This document shows positions 8,663 through 16,723 of a DNA stretch of 64,000 bases, in pieces. This stretch comes from Streptomyces nitrosporeus (lineage in GTDB: Bacteria > Actinomycetota > Actinomycetes > Streptomycetales > Streptomycetaceae). The DNA lies in assembly GCF_008704555.1 (NCBI RefSeq), contig NZ_CP023702.1, positions 5,432,001 to 5,496,000 of the forward strand, written 5' to 3'. The position numbers and the translations under genes are program-made. Below the pieces are notes generated by a model. That model was not told the DNA's origin, did no database searches, and saw nothing but the letters and a program-made list of their open reading frames with translations. Numbering within the stretch: position 1 is the first letter of the stretch; each line of letters begins with the position of its first letter.

Positions 8663-9397
8663 ATGGGCTTCTGGGACGGCCTGATGCCGGGACGGGCCGC
8701 GCAGTTCGACACGGGGCAGTCGGCGACGAGTTCCATCGTGCTCACCAGGCGCAACGCCACCGTCTCGCTGGACAAGCAGGGTGCCGTCTCGGGCAATCTG
8801 CGGGTCAACCTGTCGTGGCGGATGCGCACATCGGACATCGGCGGCCGGTCGAGCCAGAGCGGCCGGCTGCTGCGCCCGTTCAAGCTCTTCCAGCCCGACG
8901 TGGTCCAGGCGCACACGCAGGGCATGGTCAACGTGGACCTGGACCTGGGCTGCATGTACGAACTGACCGACGGCACCAAGGGCGTGGTACAGCCCCTGGG
9001 GAACCTGACCGGCGACCTCCAGGGGCCGCCCTACATCAGGCTCAGCGGCGACGACCGCTTCGGTGCGCCGTCCGGTGAGACGCTCTACGTGAACCTCGAC
9101 CACCGGGACGAGATCAAGCGGCTGCTGTTCTTCGTCTACATCTACGACCAGACGCCCGCCTTCGACCGTACGCACGCCAAGGTGACGCTCTACCCGGGCA
9201 ACGGCCCGAGGATCGAGATCGAGCTGGACGAGCGGGCCCCGGAGGCCCGTTCGTGCGCCGTCCTGACGGTGGAGCGGGTCAAGGACGAACTGATCGTGCG
9301 GCGCGAGGTGAAGTTCGTCTACGGCTTCCAGTCGGAGCTGGACCGGATGTACGGCTTCGGCATGCAGTGGGGGCGCGGCTACAAGACACGGACCTGA
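8663..9397 (+). CDS. Ter-domain (tellurium resistance) family protein
   Basis: It is 244 residues long with Ter-superfamily features: an early SIVLTRRNATVSLDKQG strand, a VNVDLDLGCMYEL acidic strand, and GNLTGDLQGPPYIRLSGDDR in place of the TerD calcium loop. It ends in VYGFQSELDRMYGFGMQWGRGYKTRT. The sequence is closer to the TerA/TerF-like half of the double-domain protein at 29648-30982 (shared GPPYI-L-GD) than to the TerD pair. An initiation codon at ATG 8663 is preferred because GGGGGG precedes it; ATG 8648 is in frame and also possible. It converges on the next Ter gene. The molecular role is unknown. Confidence 0.82.
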   Translation: MGFWDGLMPGRAAQFDTGQSATSSIVLTRRNATVSLDKQGAVSGNLRVNLSWRMRTSDIGGRSSQSGRLLRPFKLFQPDVVQAHTQGMVNVDLDLGCMYELTDGTKGVVQPLGNLTGDLQGPPYIRLSGDDRFGAPSGETLYVNLDHRDEIKRLLFFVYIYDQTPAFDRTHAKVTLYPGNGPRIEIELDERAPEARSCAVLTVERVKDELIVRREVKFVYGFQSELDRMYGFGMQWGRGYKTRT

Positions 9398-9437
9398 CGT
9401 GCCCGCCCCGGGGCGCGGGCCCGTCCGCGGCCGCCGT

Positions 9438-10259
9438 TCACGGCCGGATGAACTGCGGGCCCTGCGGGGGGAGTACGAAGTTCGGATCGGCGGCGTACGC
9501 GGCGGCCGCCGCGGGCTGCGGATAGCCGTACGCGGGCTGCGGGTAGCCGTAGGCGGGCTGCGGCGCCTGGGCGGGCTGCGGGTAGCCGTACGCCGGCTGC
9601 TGGTGCTGGACGGTGGCGTGCTCGTCCGGGGAGGACACGGCGACCGGTGGGGCCGGAGTGAAGGACGTGGGGGACGCGGAGGGCTCCGGCGCGGGCTCCG
9701 GCCCGGCCCCGGCAGCGGACTCGTCGACCGAGATCCCGAACTCGGTGGCCAGCCCGACCAGGCCGGTCGGGTAGCCCTGCCCCACCGCGCGGAACTTCCA
9801 GGAGTCGCCGCGCCGGTAGAACTCGCCGCAGATGACCGCGGTCTCCTCGCCCGTCTCCGCGCGCACGTCGAAGACGGCGAGCGGCTCACCGTCCGCCGCG
9901 GCCGCGTCGTACAGCGATATCCGCAGGTCCCGGACCTGCTCGAACGCCGCCTCGTCGCAGGACGCCGCGATGACCACCTGGTCCACGGAGGGATCGAGCG
10001 ACGCGAGGTCCGCCTCGACGGTGTCCGTGAGCCCGTCCGGGGTGCTGCGCTTGGGCAGCCTGCGGACCAGGCCCGAAGGGTGCCGGGGCTGGTTGTAGAA
10101 GACGAAGTCCTCGTCGGAGCGCACCTTGCCCGTGGAACCGAGCAGCAGGGCGGAAGCGTCCACGTCGGGGACCCCCGGCCCGGGGGTCCAGCGCAGCACG
10201 GCCCGTACGGCCGTGGCGTCGAGGGGGACGTTCGATCCCTTCAGCATCGCGTGCGTCAT
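9438..10259 (-). CDS. TerD-family protein with PAYGYPQ-repeat tail
   Basis: It is 273 residues long. The N-terminal TerD domain (residues 1 to about 180) has LKGSNVPL, PDVDASALLL, DEDFVFYNQ and FRAVGQGYPTGLVGLATEFG. The calcium-type GDNLTGEG loop is absent, so it is a divergent paralogue. A Pro/Ala/Ser linker follows, then a low-complexity C-terminal tail with three near-perfect AYGYPQPA units. Such tails often make flexible contacts or bind surfaces. The start ATG 10259 gives the family-like MTHAMLKGSN; ATG 10268, in frame, has a slightly better AGCAGG site. It diverges from the HpcH-like gene across a 254-bp region. Confidence 0.85.
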   Translation of the reverse strand: MTHAMLKGSNVPLDATAVRAVLRWTPGPGVPDVDASALLLGSTGKVRSDEDFVFYNQPRHPSGLVRRLPKRSTPDGLTDTVEADLASLDPSVDQVVIAASCDEAAFEQVRDLRISLYDAAAADGEPLAVFDVRAETGEETAVICGEFYRRGDSWKFRAVGQGYPTGLVGLATEFGISVDESAAGAGPEPAPEPSASPTSFTPAPPVAVSSPDEHATVQHQQPAYGYPQPAQAPQPAYGYPQPAYGYPQPAAAAAYAADPNFVLPPQGPQFIRP

Positions 10260-10435
10260 GCCGGTCATCCTGCCTGCTGGTGGTCTGCCCGGACAACGCG
10301 GGGGTACGGACCAGTAGGCCAGGAACATCCGGAGCAGAGCGTTCCGGCGCGCCGCCGCGGAGCGGGAACGGACGCGGAAGGAGGTACGGAAAAGGCGGGG
10401 CGCGGTACCGGGTCATCTGAAGTTCACATGGCCGG

Positions 10436-10462
10436 GGAACTCAGGACACCTCTCCGAACGTA
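10436..10462 (+). promoter_or_regulatory. Possible ECF-type promoter of the biosynthetic ter operon
   Basis: GGAAC at 10436-10440 is followed after 18 bases by CGTA (10459-10462), about 50 bases before the GTG start of the HpcH-like gene. This resembles GGAAC/CGT promoters read by extracytoplasmic-function sigma factors. It is a pattern match only. Confidence 0.3.
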
Positions 10463-10513
10463 CTATTACCGGCCATACCTTGTCCGATCTGTCAGCCAGT
10501 ACGGGGGAAGCAA

Positions 10514-11677
10514 GTGCGTCATTTCGGGCATATATCACCCGTTGTGCGTCAGAGCCTGTTCTTCAAGGAGCCGTGCGAATTCAACGCGGCCTCCCAGCCG
10601 CACCTGCTCGCGGCGGCTCTCGGGGCCACGCTCTACAGCCCCGCGACCCGGCCGCACCTGGCCGACGACGTGATCAAGCAGGCGGACCGCGGAGTGGTCT
10701 CCATGGTCCTCTGCCTGGAGGATTCCATCGACGACTCCGAAGTCGTCGGCGCGGAGGCCAATCTCGTACGGCAGTTCGCGGATATCGCCGCACGGGGCGC
10801 CGAGGCGCCACTGCTGTTCATCAGGGTCCGTGAACCCGGGCAGATCACCGACCTCGTGGACCGCCTCGGGGAGTCGGCGCGGTGGTTGTCCGGATTCGTA
10901 CTTCCCAAATTCACCGAGGAGCGTGGCGCACTCTTCCTGGAGGCCCTCGCCGAGGCGGAAGCGGCGAGCGGGCACCGGTTGTTCGCGATGCCGGTCCTCG
11001 AATCCCCCGAACTGCTGCACCTGGAGAGCCGGGGCGAGACGCTCCGGGGAATCGCCCGCACGGTCGACAAGCACCGGGAGCGCGTCCTCGCCCTCCGGCT
11101 CGGCGTCACCGACTTCTGCTCGGCCTACGGTCTGCGCCGGTCCCCCGAGATGACGGCGTACGACGTCCAGATCGTCGGATCCGTCATCGGCGACGTCGTC
11201 AACGTGCTGGGCCGTGCGGACGGCACCGGGTTCACCATCACCGGACCCGTATGGGAGTACTTCCGGCTCCAGGAGCGCATGTTCAAGCCACAGCTGCGCC
11301 GCAGCCCCTTCACCGCCGGGGCGGCCGACGAACTGCGCACCGCCCTCATCGAGCACGACCTGGACGGGCTGCTGCGCGAGATCGAACTCGACCGGGCCAA
11401 CGGGCTCCTCGGCAAGACCTGCATCCACCCCTCCCACGTCCTGCCCGTGCACGCGCTGTCCGTCGTCAGCCACGAGGAGTACAGCGACGCCCAGGACATC
11501 CTGCGGCCCGAACGCGAGGGCGGGGGAGTGCTGCGCTCGGCGTACACGAACAAGATGAACGAGGTGAAACCGCACCGCGCCTGGGCCGAGCGGACCCTGC
11601 GGCGGGCGGAGGTCTTCGGCGTGGCCCGGGAGGACGTCGGCTTCGTGGAACTCCTGGCGGCGGGGCTGGCGAACTGA
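10514..11677 (+). CDS. HpcH/HpaI aldolase / citrate-lyase-beta-like protein of the Ter operon
   Basis: A TIM-barrel protein of 387 residues. Recognisable segments are the N-terminal LYSPATRPHLADDVIKQ, the catalytic-region VSMVLCLEDSIDDSEV, LFIRVREPGQITDL, MPVLESPEL, and the C-terminal GLLGKTCIHPSHVLPVHAL. The Asp/Glu metal-site pattern of the citryl-lyase family is kept. In Ter-linked operons this family is thought to make or split a C-C bond in a small-molecule pathway; the substrate is unknown. The start is GTG 10514 with GGGGAAG seven bases before it. The next gene begins 9 bp after the stop, so it is the first gene of a coupled operon running to 16144. Confidence 0.85.
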   Translation: MRHFGHISPVVRQSLFFKEPCEFNAASQPHLLAAALGATLYSPATRPHLADDVIKQADRGVVSMVLCLEDSIDDSEVVGAEANLVRQFADIAARGAEAPLLFIRVREPGQITDLVDRLGESARWLSGFVLPKFTEERGALFLEALAEAEAASGHRLFAMPVLESPELLHLESRGETLRGIARTVDKHRERVLALRLGVTDFCSAYGLRRSPEMTAYDVQIVGSVIGDVVNVLGRADGTGFTITGPVWEYFRLQERMFKPQLRRSPFTAGAADELRTALIEHDLDGLLREIELDRANGLLGKTCIHPSHVLPVHALSVVSHEEYSDAQDILRPEREGGGVLRSAYTNKMNEVKPHRAWAERTLRRAEVFGVAREDVGFVELLAAGLAN

Positions 11678-11685
11678 ACAGGACC

Positions 11686-14310
11686 ATGGACGGGCACGCC
11701 GCGACAGCGACAGCGGCGGGACCGGCAGGGGCAGCGGCGGACGACGAGACAGCGGAGGCAGTGGACGTGGAGTGGTCGGGCGACTGGGTGACCGAGCGGC
11801 TGGGAGTCGAACTCGCCGGTGACGGGGAACTCCGCGAACTGCTGGGCCTCGCCCTGCGCCGCAACCCGAAACGCGCCCACCTGCTGGTCTCCAACGTGCT
11901 GGGCAAACACGTGCCGCAGCTGCCGTCCGTCGTCCACGGCGCCGGGTACGAACTCGGGAAGCGGGTGCGGGACCTGCTGGGCGAGGCCGGGGCCCGCCGG
12001 GCGGTCGTCCTCGGATACGCCGAGACCGCGACCGGCCTCGGCCACGCCGTCGCCGACGGGCTCGGGACGGCCGCCTACCTGCACTCCACCCGCCGCCCCG
12101 TCCCGGGCGTCCCACAGGCGGGCGGGTTCGAGGAGGCCCACTCCCACGCCACTTCCCACCTGCTGCTGCCCGAACGGCCCGGCCTGCTGAGCGCACCGGA
12201 CCGGAGCGCCCCCCTGGTCCTCGTCGACGACGAGTTCTCCACCGGCAACACCGTCCTCAACACCGTCCGCGCCCTCCACGGGCGCTACCCCCGCGACCGG
12301 TACGTCATCGTGGCCCTGGTCGACATGAGGTCCGAGGCCGACCAGGGGCGGCTCACCGCCTTCGCCGAGGAGATCGGCGCCAGGGTCGACCTGGTGGTCC
12401 GCGCCCGCGGCACCGTACGGCTCCCGGACGGGGTCCTGGAGAAGGGTCGCGCGCTGGTCGAGGCCCACGAGCGGGAGGCCGGGGCGACCGCACCCGCCGC
12501 CCACGAGCGGGGGACCGCGATACCCGCCCCCGCCGCCCACGACGGCGTACGCCCGGCGGCCGGGGAACGCCCCGGGCCCGCCCCGGCCCCCGTACGGGTC
12601 GAGCTGGGCTGGCCCGCAGGGGTGCCCGACGGCGGCCGGCACGGCTTCACCCCCGCCCACCGCGCGGCCCTGGAAGCCGCCCTGCCGGGCATGGCGGCCC
12701 GTCTCGCCGACGCGCTGGGGGAGGCCCGCCGGATACTCGTCCTCGGCTTCGAGGAGCTGATGTACGCGCCGCTGCGGCTCGGCACCGCCCTCCAGGCCGC
12801 CACCACCGCCGAGGTCCGCTACTCCACCACCACCCGCTCACCCGTCCTCGCCGTCGACGACCCCGGCTACGCGATACGCACCCGCCTGGTCTTCCCCGCC
12901 CATGACGAACCCGCGGACGGCCCCGGCGACCGGTACGCCTACAACGTCGCGGGAGGCGGCTTCGACGCCGTCGTCCTCGTCGTGGACTCCGTCGCCGACA
13001 CCCCCGCCCTGCACGCCCCCGGCGGCCTGCTCGACCAGCTGACCGCGCACACGGAACGCGTCCTGCTCGCCGTCGTACCGTCCTACCGGCCGGCGGCCCG
13101 CACCCCGTCCGGCGTACCGGCGCCCCCCACCGAGCCCCGCGAAAGGCTGGAAGCCGCCATGCTCCCCGAACCCCTCAGGGGTCCCGCCTTCTCCTCCTAC
13201 GCGCCCGACGAGGTCGGCTGGCTGCTCCAGGACCTCTCGGACACCGTGCTGGAGGCGCCCACCGAGGAACGCGAGGAGGCGATACAGAGCGGTGGCGCGC
13301 ACTACGCCGAATCGCTGCCCGTCGAGTACCAGCCCACCGCGCAGTACCAGGAACTGTTCAAGGCGGCCCTGGACACCTCCGCCACCCGTATCGCCCGGGC
13401 CGTCGGAACCGTCACCGAGACCGTCCTCGCCGAACGCGGCCACACCGGCTCCCGCCCGGTCCTGGTCTCCCTCGCCCGGGCCGGCACCCCCGTCGGGGTC
13501 CTCATGCGCCGCTGGGCCCTGCACCGCCACGGCATCGACCTGCCGCACTACGCCGTCTCCATCGTCCGAGGCCGGGGCATCGACGCCAACGCCCTGCGCT
13601 GGCTGGCCGCCCATCACGACCCGGCCGACGTCGTCTTCGTCGACGGCTGGACCGGCAAGGGGGCCATCACCCGCGAACTCGCCGCCGCCCTCCAGGACTT
13701 CGAAGGCTTCGACCCGGAGATCGCGGTACTCGCCGACCCCGGCGGCTGCGTGCGCACCTACGGGACACGCGAGGACTTCCTCGTCCCGTCCGCCTGCCTC
13801 AACTCCACGGTCTCCGGGCTCGTCTCCCGTACGGTGCTGCGCGCCGACCTGGTCGGCCCGCGGGACTACCACGGTGCGAAGTTCTACCGCGAACTGGCGG
13901 ACGACGACGTCTCCGGCCTCTTCCTCGACACCGTCGCCGCCCGCTTCGACGAGGTGACCGACGCCGTGGACACCGGCACCAAGGAACTGCTCGCGGCCGA
14001 CCGGGCCCCCACCTGGGAGGGCTGGGCCGCCGTGGAACGGATCAGCGAGGAGTACGGCATCCACGACGTGAACCTCGTCAAGCCCGGCGTCGGCGAGACC
14101 ACCCGGGTGCTGCTGCGCCGCGTGCCCTGGAAGATCCTGGCCAAGCGCGACGCCGGACCCGACCTCCACCACGTACGGCTGCTCGCCGAACAGCGCGGCG
14201 TGCCGGTCGAGGAGGTCGACGGACTCCCGTACACCTGCGTCGGGCTGATCCACCCGAAGTACACCCGCGGCGCCACCGGCGCGGACGGCACGGCGGTGAC
14301 GGCCCGATGA
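11686..14310 (+). CDS. Fused phosphoribosyltransferase-TRSP and StiP-family protein
   Basis: A single uninterrupted 874-residue protein with two halves. Residues about 25-270 form a type I phosphoribosyltransferase with the PRPP-loop VLVDDEFSTGNT (V180-T189). Residues about 310-475 form the TRSP domain, with the eponymous T383-R-S-P386 motif. From about residue 492 to the end is a StiP-family (PF11202-type) domain with LVSLARAGTPVGVLMRRW and VVFVDGWTGKGAI, also PRTase-like. In related operons these two parts are usually described as separate proteins; here no stop separates them, although ATG 13159 (codon 492) could serve as an internal start. The likely pathway is production of a nucleotide-like Ter metabolite. 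The stop overlaps the HAD start by ATGA. Confidence 0.85.
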   Translation: MDGHAATATAAGPAGAAADDETAEAVDVEWSGDWVTERLGVELAGDGELRELLGLALRRNPKRAHLLVSNVLGKHVPQLPSVVHGAGYELGKRVRDLLGEAGARRAVVLGYAETATGLGHAVADGLGTAAYLHSTRRPVPGVPQAGGFEEAHSHATSHLLLPERPGLLSAPDRSAPLVLVDDEFSTGNTVLNTVRALHGRYPRDRYVIVALVDMRSEADQGRLTAFAEEIGARVDLVVRARGTVRLPDGVLEKGRALVEAHEREAGATAPAAHERGTAIPAPAAHDGVRPAAGERPGPAPAPVRVELGWPAGVPDGGRHGFTPAHRAALEAALPGMAARLADALGEARRILVLGFEELMYAPLRLGTALQAATTAEVRYSTTTRSPVLAVDDPGYAIRTRLVFPAHDEPADGPGDRYAYNVAGGGFDAVVLVVDSVADTPALHAPGGLLDQLTAHTERVLLAVVPSYRPAARTPSGVPAPPTEPRERLEAAMLPEPLRGPAFSSYAPDEVGWLLQDLSDTVLEAPTEEREEAIQSGGAHYAESLPVEYQPTAQYQELFKAALDTSATRIARAVGTVTETVLAERGHTGSRPVLVSLARAGTPVGVLMRRWALHRHGIDLPHYAVSIVRGRGIDANALRWLAAHHDPADVVFVDGWTGKGAITRELAAALQDFEGFDPEIAVLADPGGCVRTYGTREDFLVPSACLNSTVSGLVSRTVLRADLVGPRDYHGAKFYRELADDDVSGLFLDTVAARFDEVTDAVDTGTKELLAADRAPTWEGWAAVERISEEYGIHDVNLVKPGVGETTRVLLRRVPWKILAKRDAGPDLHHVRLLAEQRGVPVEEVDGLPYTCVGLIHPKYTRGATGADGTAVTAR

Positions 14311-15488
14311 CCACCCCCCAGGCACCTTCCGCGGACGCACCGGACGCACCGGACGCACCGGACGCACCGAACGCACCGAACGCACCGGACGCACCGGACG
14401 CACCGGACGCACCGGACGCACCGGACGCGCCGGACGCGCTGGACACCCCGGATACCGCGGCCCCCGGGGCCTCAGCAGGCGTTCCCCTGCCCGCCGCCGT
14501 CCTGGCTCCCGCCGCCCCGGCCCCCGCCGCCGTCCCCGGCGCGCCCGCTGTTCCCGCCGTCCCCGGCGCGCCCGCCGCCCCGGTGACGCTGGTCGCCAGC
14601 GACCTCGACCGCACCCTCATCTACTCGGCGGCGGCCCTCCAGCTCGGCGTCCCCGACGCGCAGGCCCCCCGGCTCCTGTGCGTGGAGGTCTACGGCGGGG
14701 CGCCCCTCTCCTACATGACGGAGGAGGCGGCCGCCCTTCTCGACGAGCTGGCCCGCACCACCGTCTTCGTCCCCACCACCACGCGGACCCGCGAGCAGTA
14801 CCACCGCATCCACCTCCCCGGCCCCCCGCCCCGGTACGCGATCTGTGCCAACGGCGGCCACCTGCTGGTCGACGGCGAGTCCGACCCGCACTGGCAGCGA
14901 CAGGTGACCGGCCGTCTCGCGGCGGAGTGCGCCCCCCTCGCCGAGGTCCGCGCCCGCCTCCTCGCCACCGCCGATCCGGCCTGGCTGCTCAAGGAACGGG
15001 TCGCCGAGGACGTCTTCGCCTACCTCGTCGTCGACCGGGCCGCGCTGCCCCCGGACTGGGTGGGGGAGCTGGCCGGCTGGGCGGAACCCCGCGGCTGGAC
15101 CGTCTCCCTCCAGGGCCGCAAGATCTACGCCGTACCCGCCCCGCTCACCAAGAGCGCGGCGATGCGGGAGGTCGCCCGCCGCAGCGGGGCCACCACGGCC
15201 CTCGCCGCCGGGGACTCCCTGCTGGACGCCGATCTGCTGCTGGCAGCCGACCGTTCCTGGCGCCCGGCCCACGGCGAACTCGCCGACAACGGCTGGAACG
15301 CGCCCCGCACCGAGGCCCTCGGCCTGCGGGGCGTCGCCGCCGGCGAGGAGATCCTGCGCCGCTTCCTGCACCACCGCGATCACCCGCCGGCTCGTCCGGC
15401 GAGTGGACCGGTGGGCGGGAAAGCCGTGCGGTCGTACGGTGGCACACACGGGGGCCACCCGGGCCCGGACGAGGGAGCGGCGCCATGA
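14307..15488 (+). CDS. HAD-family phosphatase with DAP-repeat N-terminus
   Basis: It is 393 residues long. Residues 1 to about 93 are low complexity: 13 tandem tripeptides Asp/Asn-Ala-Pro, then Ala/Pro-rich repeats. The HAD domain starts at VTLVASDLDRTLIYS (DxDxT nucleophile and acid), followed by FVPTTTRTREQYHRI and the late LAAGDSLLDADLLLAAD metal-binding motif. This is the C2/Cof-like arrangement for small phosphorylated substrates. It overlaps the StiP fusion (ATGA) and the O-methyltransferase (ATGA), so translation is coupled. It probably dephosphorylates an intermediate of the operon pathway; the substrate is unknown. The extended N-terminus may instead be a mis-start, but no better start is seen before the HAD domain. 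Confidence 0.85.
   Translation: MTTPQAPSADAPDAPDAPDAPNAPNAPDAPDAPDAPDAPDAPDALDTPDTAAPGASAGVPLPAAVLAPAAPAPAAVPGAPAVPAVPGAPAAPVTLVASDLDRTLIYSAAALQLGVPDAQAPRLLCVEVYGGAPLSYMTEEAAALLDELARTTVFVPTTTRTREQYHRIHLPGPPPRYAICANGGHLLVDGESDPHWQRQVTGRLAAECAPLAEVRARLLATADPAWLLKERVAEDVFAYLVVDRAALPPDWVGELAGWAEPRGWTVSLQGRKIYAVPAPLTKSAAMREVARRSGATTALAAGDSLLDADLLLAADRSWRPAHGELADNGWNAPRTEALGLRGVAAGEEILRRFLHHRDHPPARPASGPVGGKAVRSYGGTHGGHPGPDEGAAP
14334..14450 (+). repeat. Thirteen 9-bp tandem repeats inside the HAD gene
   Basis: The unit GACGCACCG (Asp-Ala-Pro) repeats 13 times without a break; two units begin AAC and the last two have GCGCCG/GCGCTG. The repeat stays in frame whatever its copy number, so length variation between strains would be tolerated. 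Confidence 0.95.
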
Positions 15489-16144
15489 CCCAGGGAAACC
15501 AGACCAAGATCACCGACGAGCTGTACGCCTACGTGCTGGCGCACAACCCGCCGCTGGACCCGGTGCAACTCGACCTCGTGGAGACGACCCGCCACCGCTT
15601 CCCCGACCACGCGGGCATGCAGTCGGCCCAGGAACAGGGACCGCTGCTCGCCTTCCTCGTCCGGCTGACCGGCGCACGGCACATCGTCGAGATCGGTACC
15701 TTCACCGGCTTCTCGGCCCTCTCCATGGCCCGGGCCCTCCCGTCGGACGGCCGGCTGATCGCCTGTGACGTCTCCGAGGAATGGACCGCGTACGGACGCC
15801 TGGCCTGGCAGAAGGCGGGCGTCGCCGACAGGATCGACCTCAGGATCGCACCCGCCCTGGACACCCTGCGCGCGATGCCGGAAGAGCCGCACATCGACCT
15901 GGCCTACCTCGACGCGGACAAGGGGAACTACATCGCGTACTGGGAGGAACTGGTCCCGCGGATGCGCCCCGGCGGGCTCGTCGTCACCGACAACACGCTC
16001 TTCCACGGGGGCGTCGTCGACCCGCACGCGACCGGAGCCCCGGCGGCGATCAAGGAGTTCAACGCGCATGTGAGCGCCGACGGCCGGATGGACAGCGTCC
16101 TGCTCACCGTGGCGGACGGCCTGACGCTCTCCCGCCGGAAGTAA
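15485..16144 (+). CDS. Class I SAM-dependent O-methyltransferase
   Basis: It is 219 residues long, the size of the catechol/caffeoyl-CoA O-methyltransferase family (Methyltransf_3). The SAM site IVEIGTFTGFSALSMA, the acidic motif LIACDVSEEW and the metal-binding IDLAYLDADKGNY with VTDNTLFHGGV are all present, indicating a divalent-metal-dependent enzyme. It methylates a hydroxyl, often on a catechol. The start ATG 15485 overlaps the HAD stop (ATGA), so it is translated with the Ter operon. Whether it methylates the Ter metabolite or an unrelated compound is not known. It is the last gene of the operon and converges on the FmdB-like gene. Confidence 0.9.
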   Translation: MTQGNQTKITDELYAYVLAHNPPLDPVQLDLVETTRHRFPDHAGMQSAQEQGPLLAFLVRLTGARHIVEIGTFTGFSALSMARALPSDGRLIACDVSEEWTAYGRLAWQKAGVADRIDLRIAPALDTLRAMPEEPHIDLAYLDADKGNYIAYWEELVPRMRPGGLVVTDNTLFHGGVVDPHATGAPAAIKEFNAHVSADGRMDSVLLTVADGLTLSRRK

Positions 16145-16180
16145 CCGCCTCCCGGCGGGAGCGGGGCCCCGGGCCTGCAC

Positions 16181-16396
16181 TCAGCCGCAGCAGCCACCAC
16201 CGCAGCAGCCTCCGCCACCCGAGGCGGAAGACGGGGCGGCGGACTCGGCGGAACCCCCGACGGCCACGGTGGACAGCAGCTTCACGGTGTCCTCGTGCCC
16301 GGCCGGGCAGACGGCGGGGGCGGACGATTCGGTCATCGGACGGCTGACCTCGAAGGTCGCGTCACAGGGGCGGCAGCGGTACTCGTAACGAGGCAT
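16181..16396 (-). CDS. FmdB-family small zinc-ribbon protein
   Basis: A 71-residue protein starting MPRYEYRCRPCDATFEVSRPM, the standard FmdB/putative regulatory zinc-ribbon N-terminus. One C-x2-C pair (Cys8, Cys11) is clear and a single Cys lies in AVCPAGH. The C-terminus is a Gly-Cys run (GGGGCCGGGCCG), which may provide more metal ligands. The role is unestablished; the family is often called a regulatory protein without proof. A short hairpin separates it from the convergent O-methyltransferase. Confidence 0.85.
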   Translation of the reverse strand: MPRYEYRCRPCDATFEVSRPMTESSAPAVCPAGHEDTVKLLSTVAVGGSAESAAPSSASGGGGCCGGGCCG

Positions 16397-16723
16397 GGCC
16401 CAAGGCTACGGGACGGCCCGCGGCCTCTCACAGGATCGCGCCACACAGAACCCCACGGTTTTCAGGGCCTCGCAGCCTCCCCGGCCACCGCAGCCTCTCC
16501 AGTCACCGCCGCCCCTCAGGCACCGCCGGATTTCCGGTCACACCGCCGCCGCCCCTCAGCCACTGCCGGATCCCCGTTCGCACCGCACTCCCTCTCCCGG
16601 GCCCGCAGCCTTTCCGGTCACCGCAGTCCCCGGACCTCGCGGCCTCCGGACCCCGTAGCCCCCGGCCCTCACGGCCCGGGCCCGCAGCCCGCAGACCTCG
16701 CGGCCCTCAGCCCTCGCGGCCTC
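16397..16723. other. Low-complexity gene-free stretch
   Basis: This 327-bp region has no credible gene on either strand. It is filled with imperfect C-rich repeats of the type CTCGCGGCC / CCGCAGCC / CACCGC, which gives open frames in several phases with unnatural Pro/Ser/Arg composition. Confidence 0.6.

Noticed and set aside
7312..8979. Minus-strand frame opposite the DUF475 gene
   Set aside because: Its His/Asp/Gln/Val-rich composition is typical of antisense frames; DUF475 helices are on the plus strand.
14334..14450. CRISPR-like array
   Set aside because: The 9-bp units are contiguous with no spacers and encode Asp-Ala-Pro in frame; no cas gene is present in the window.
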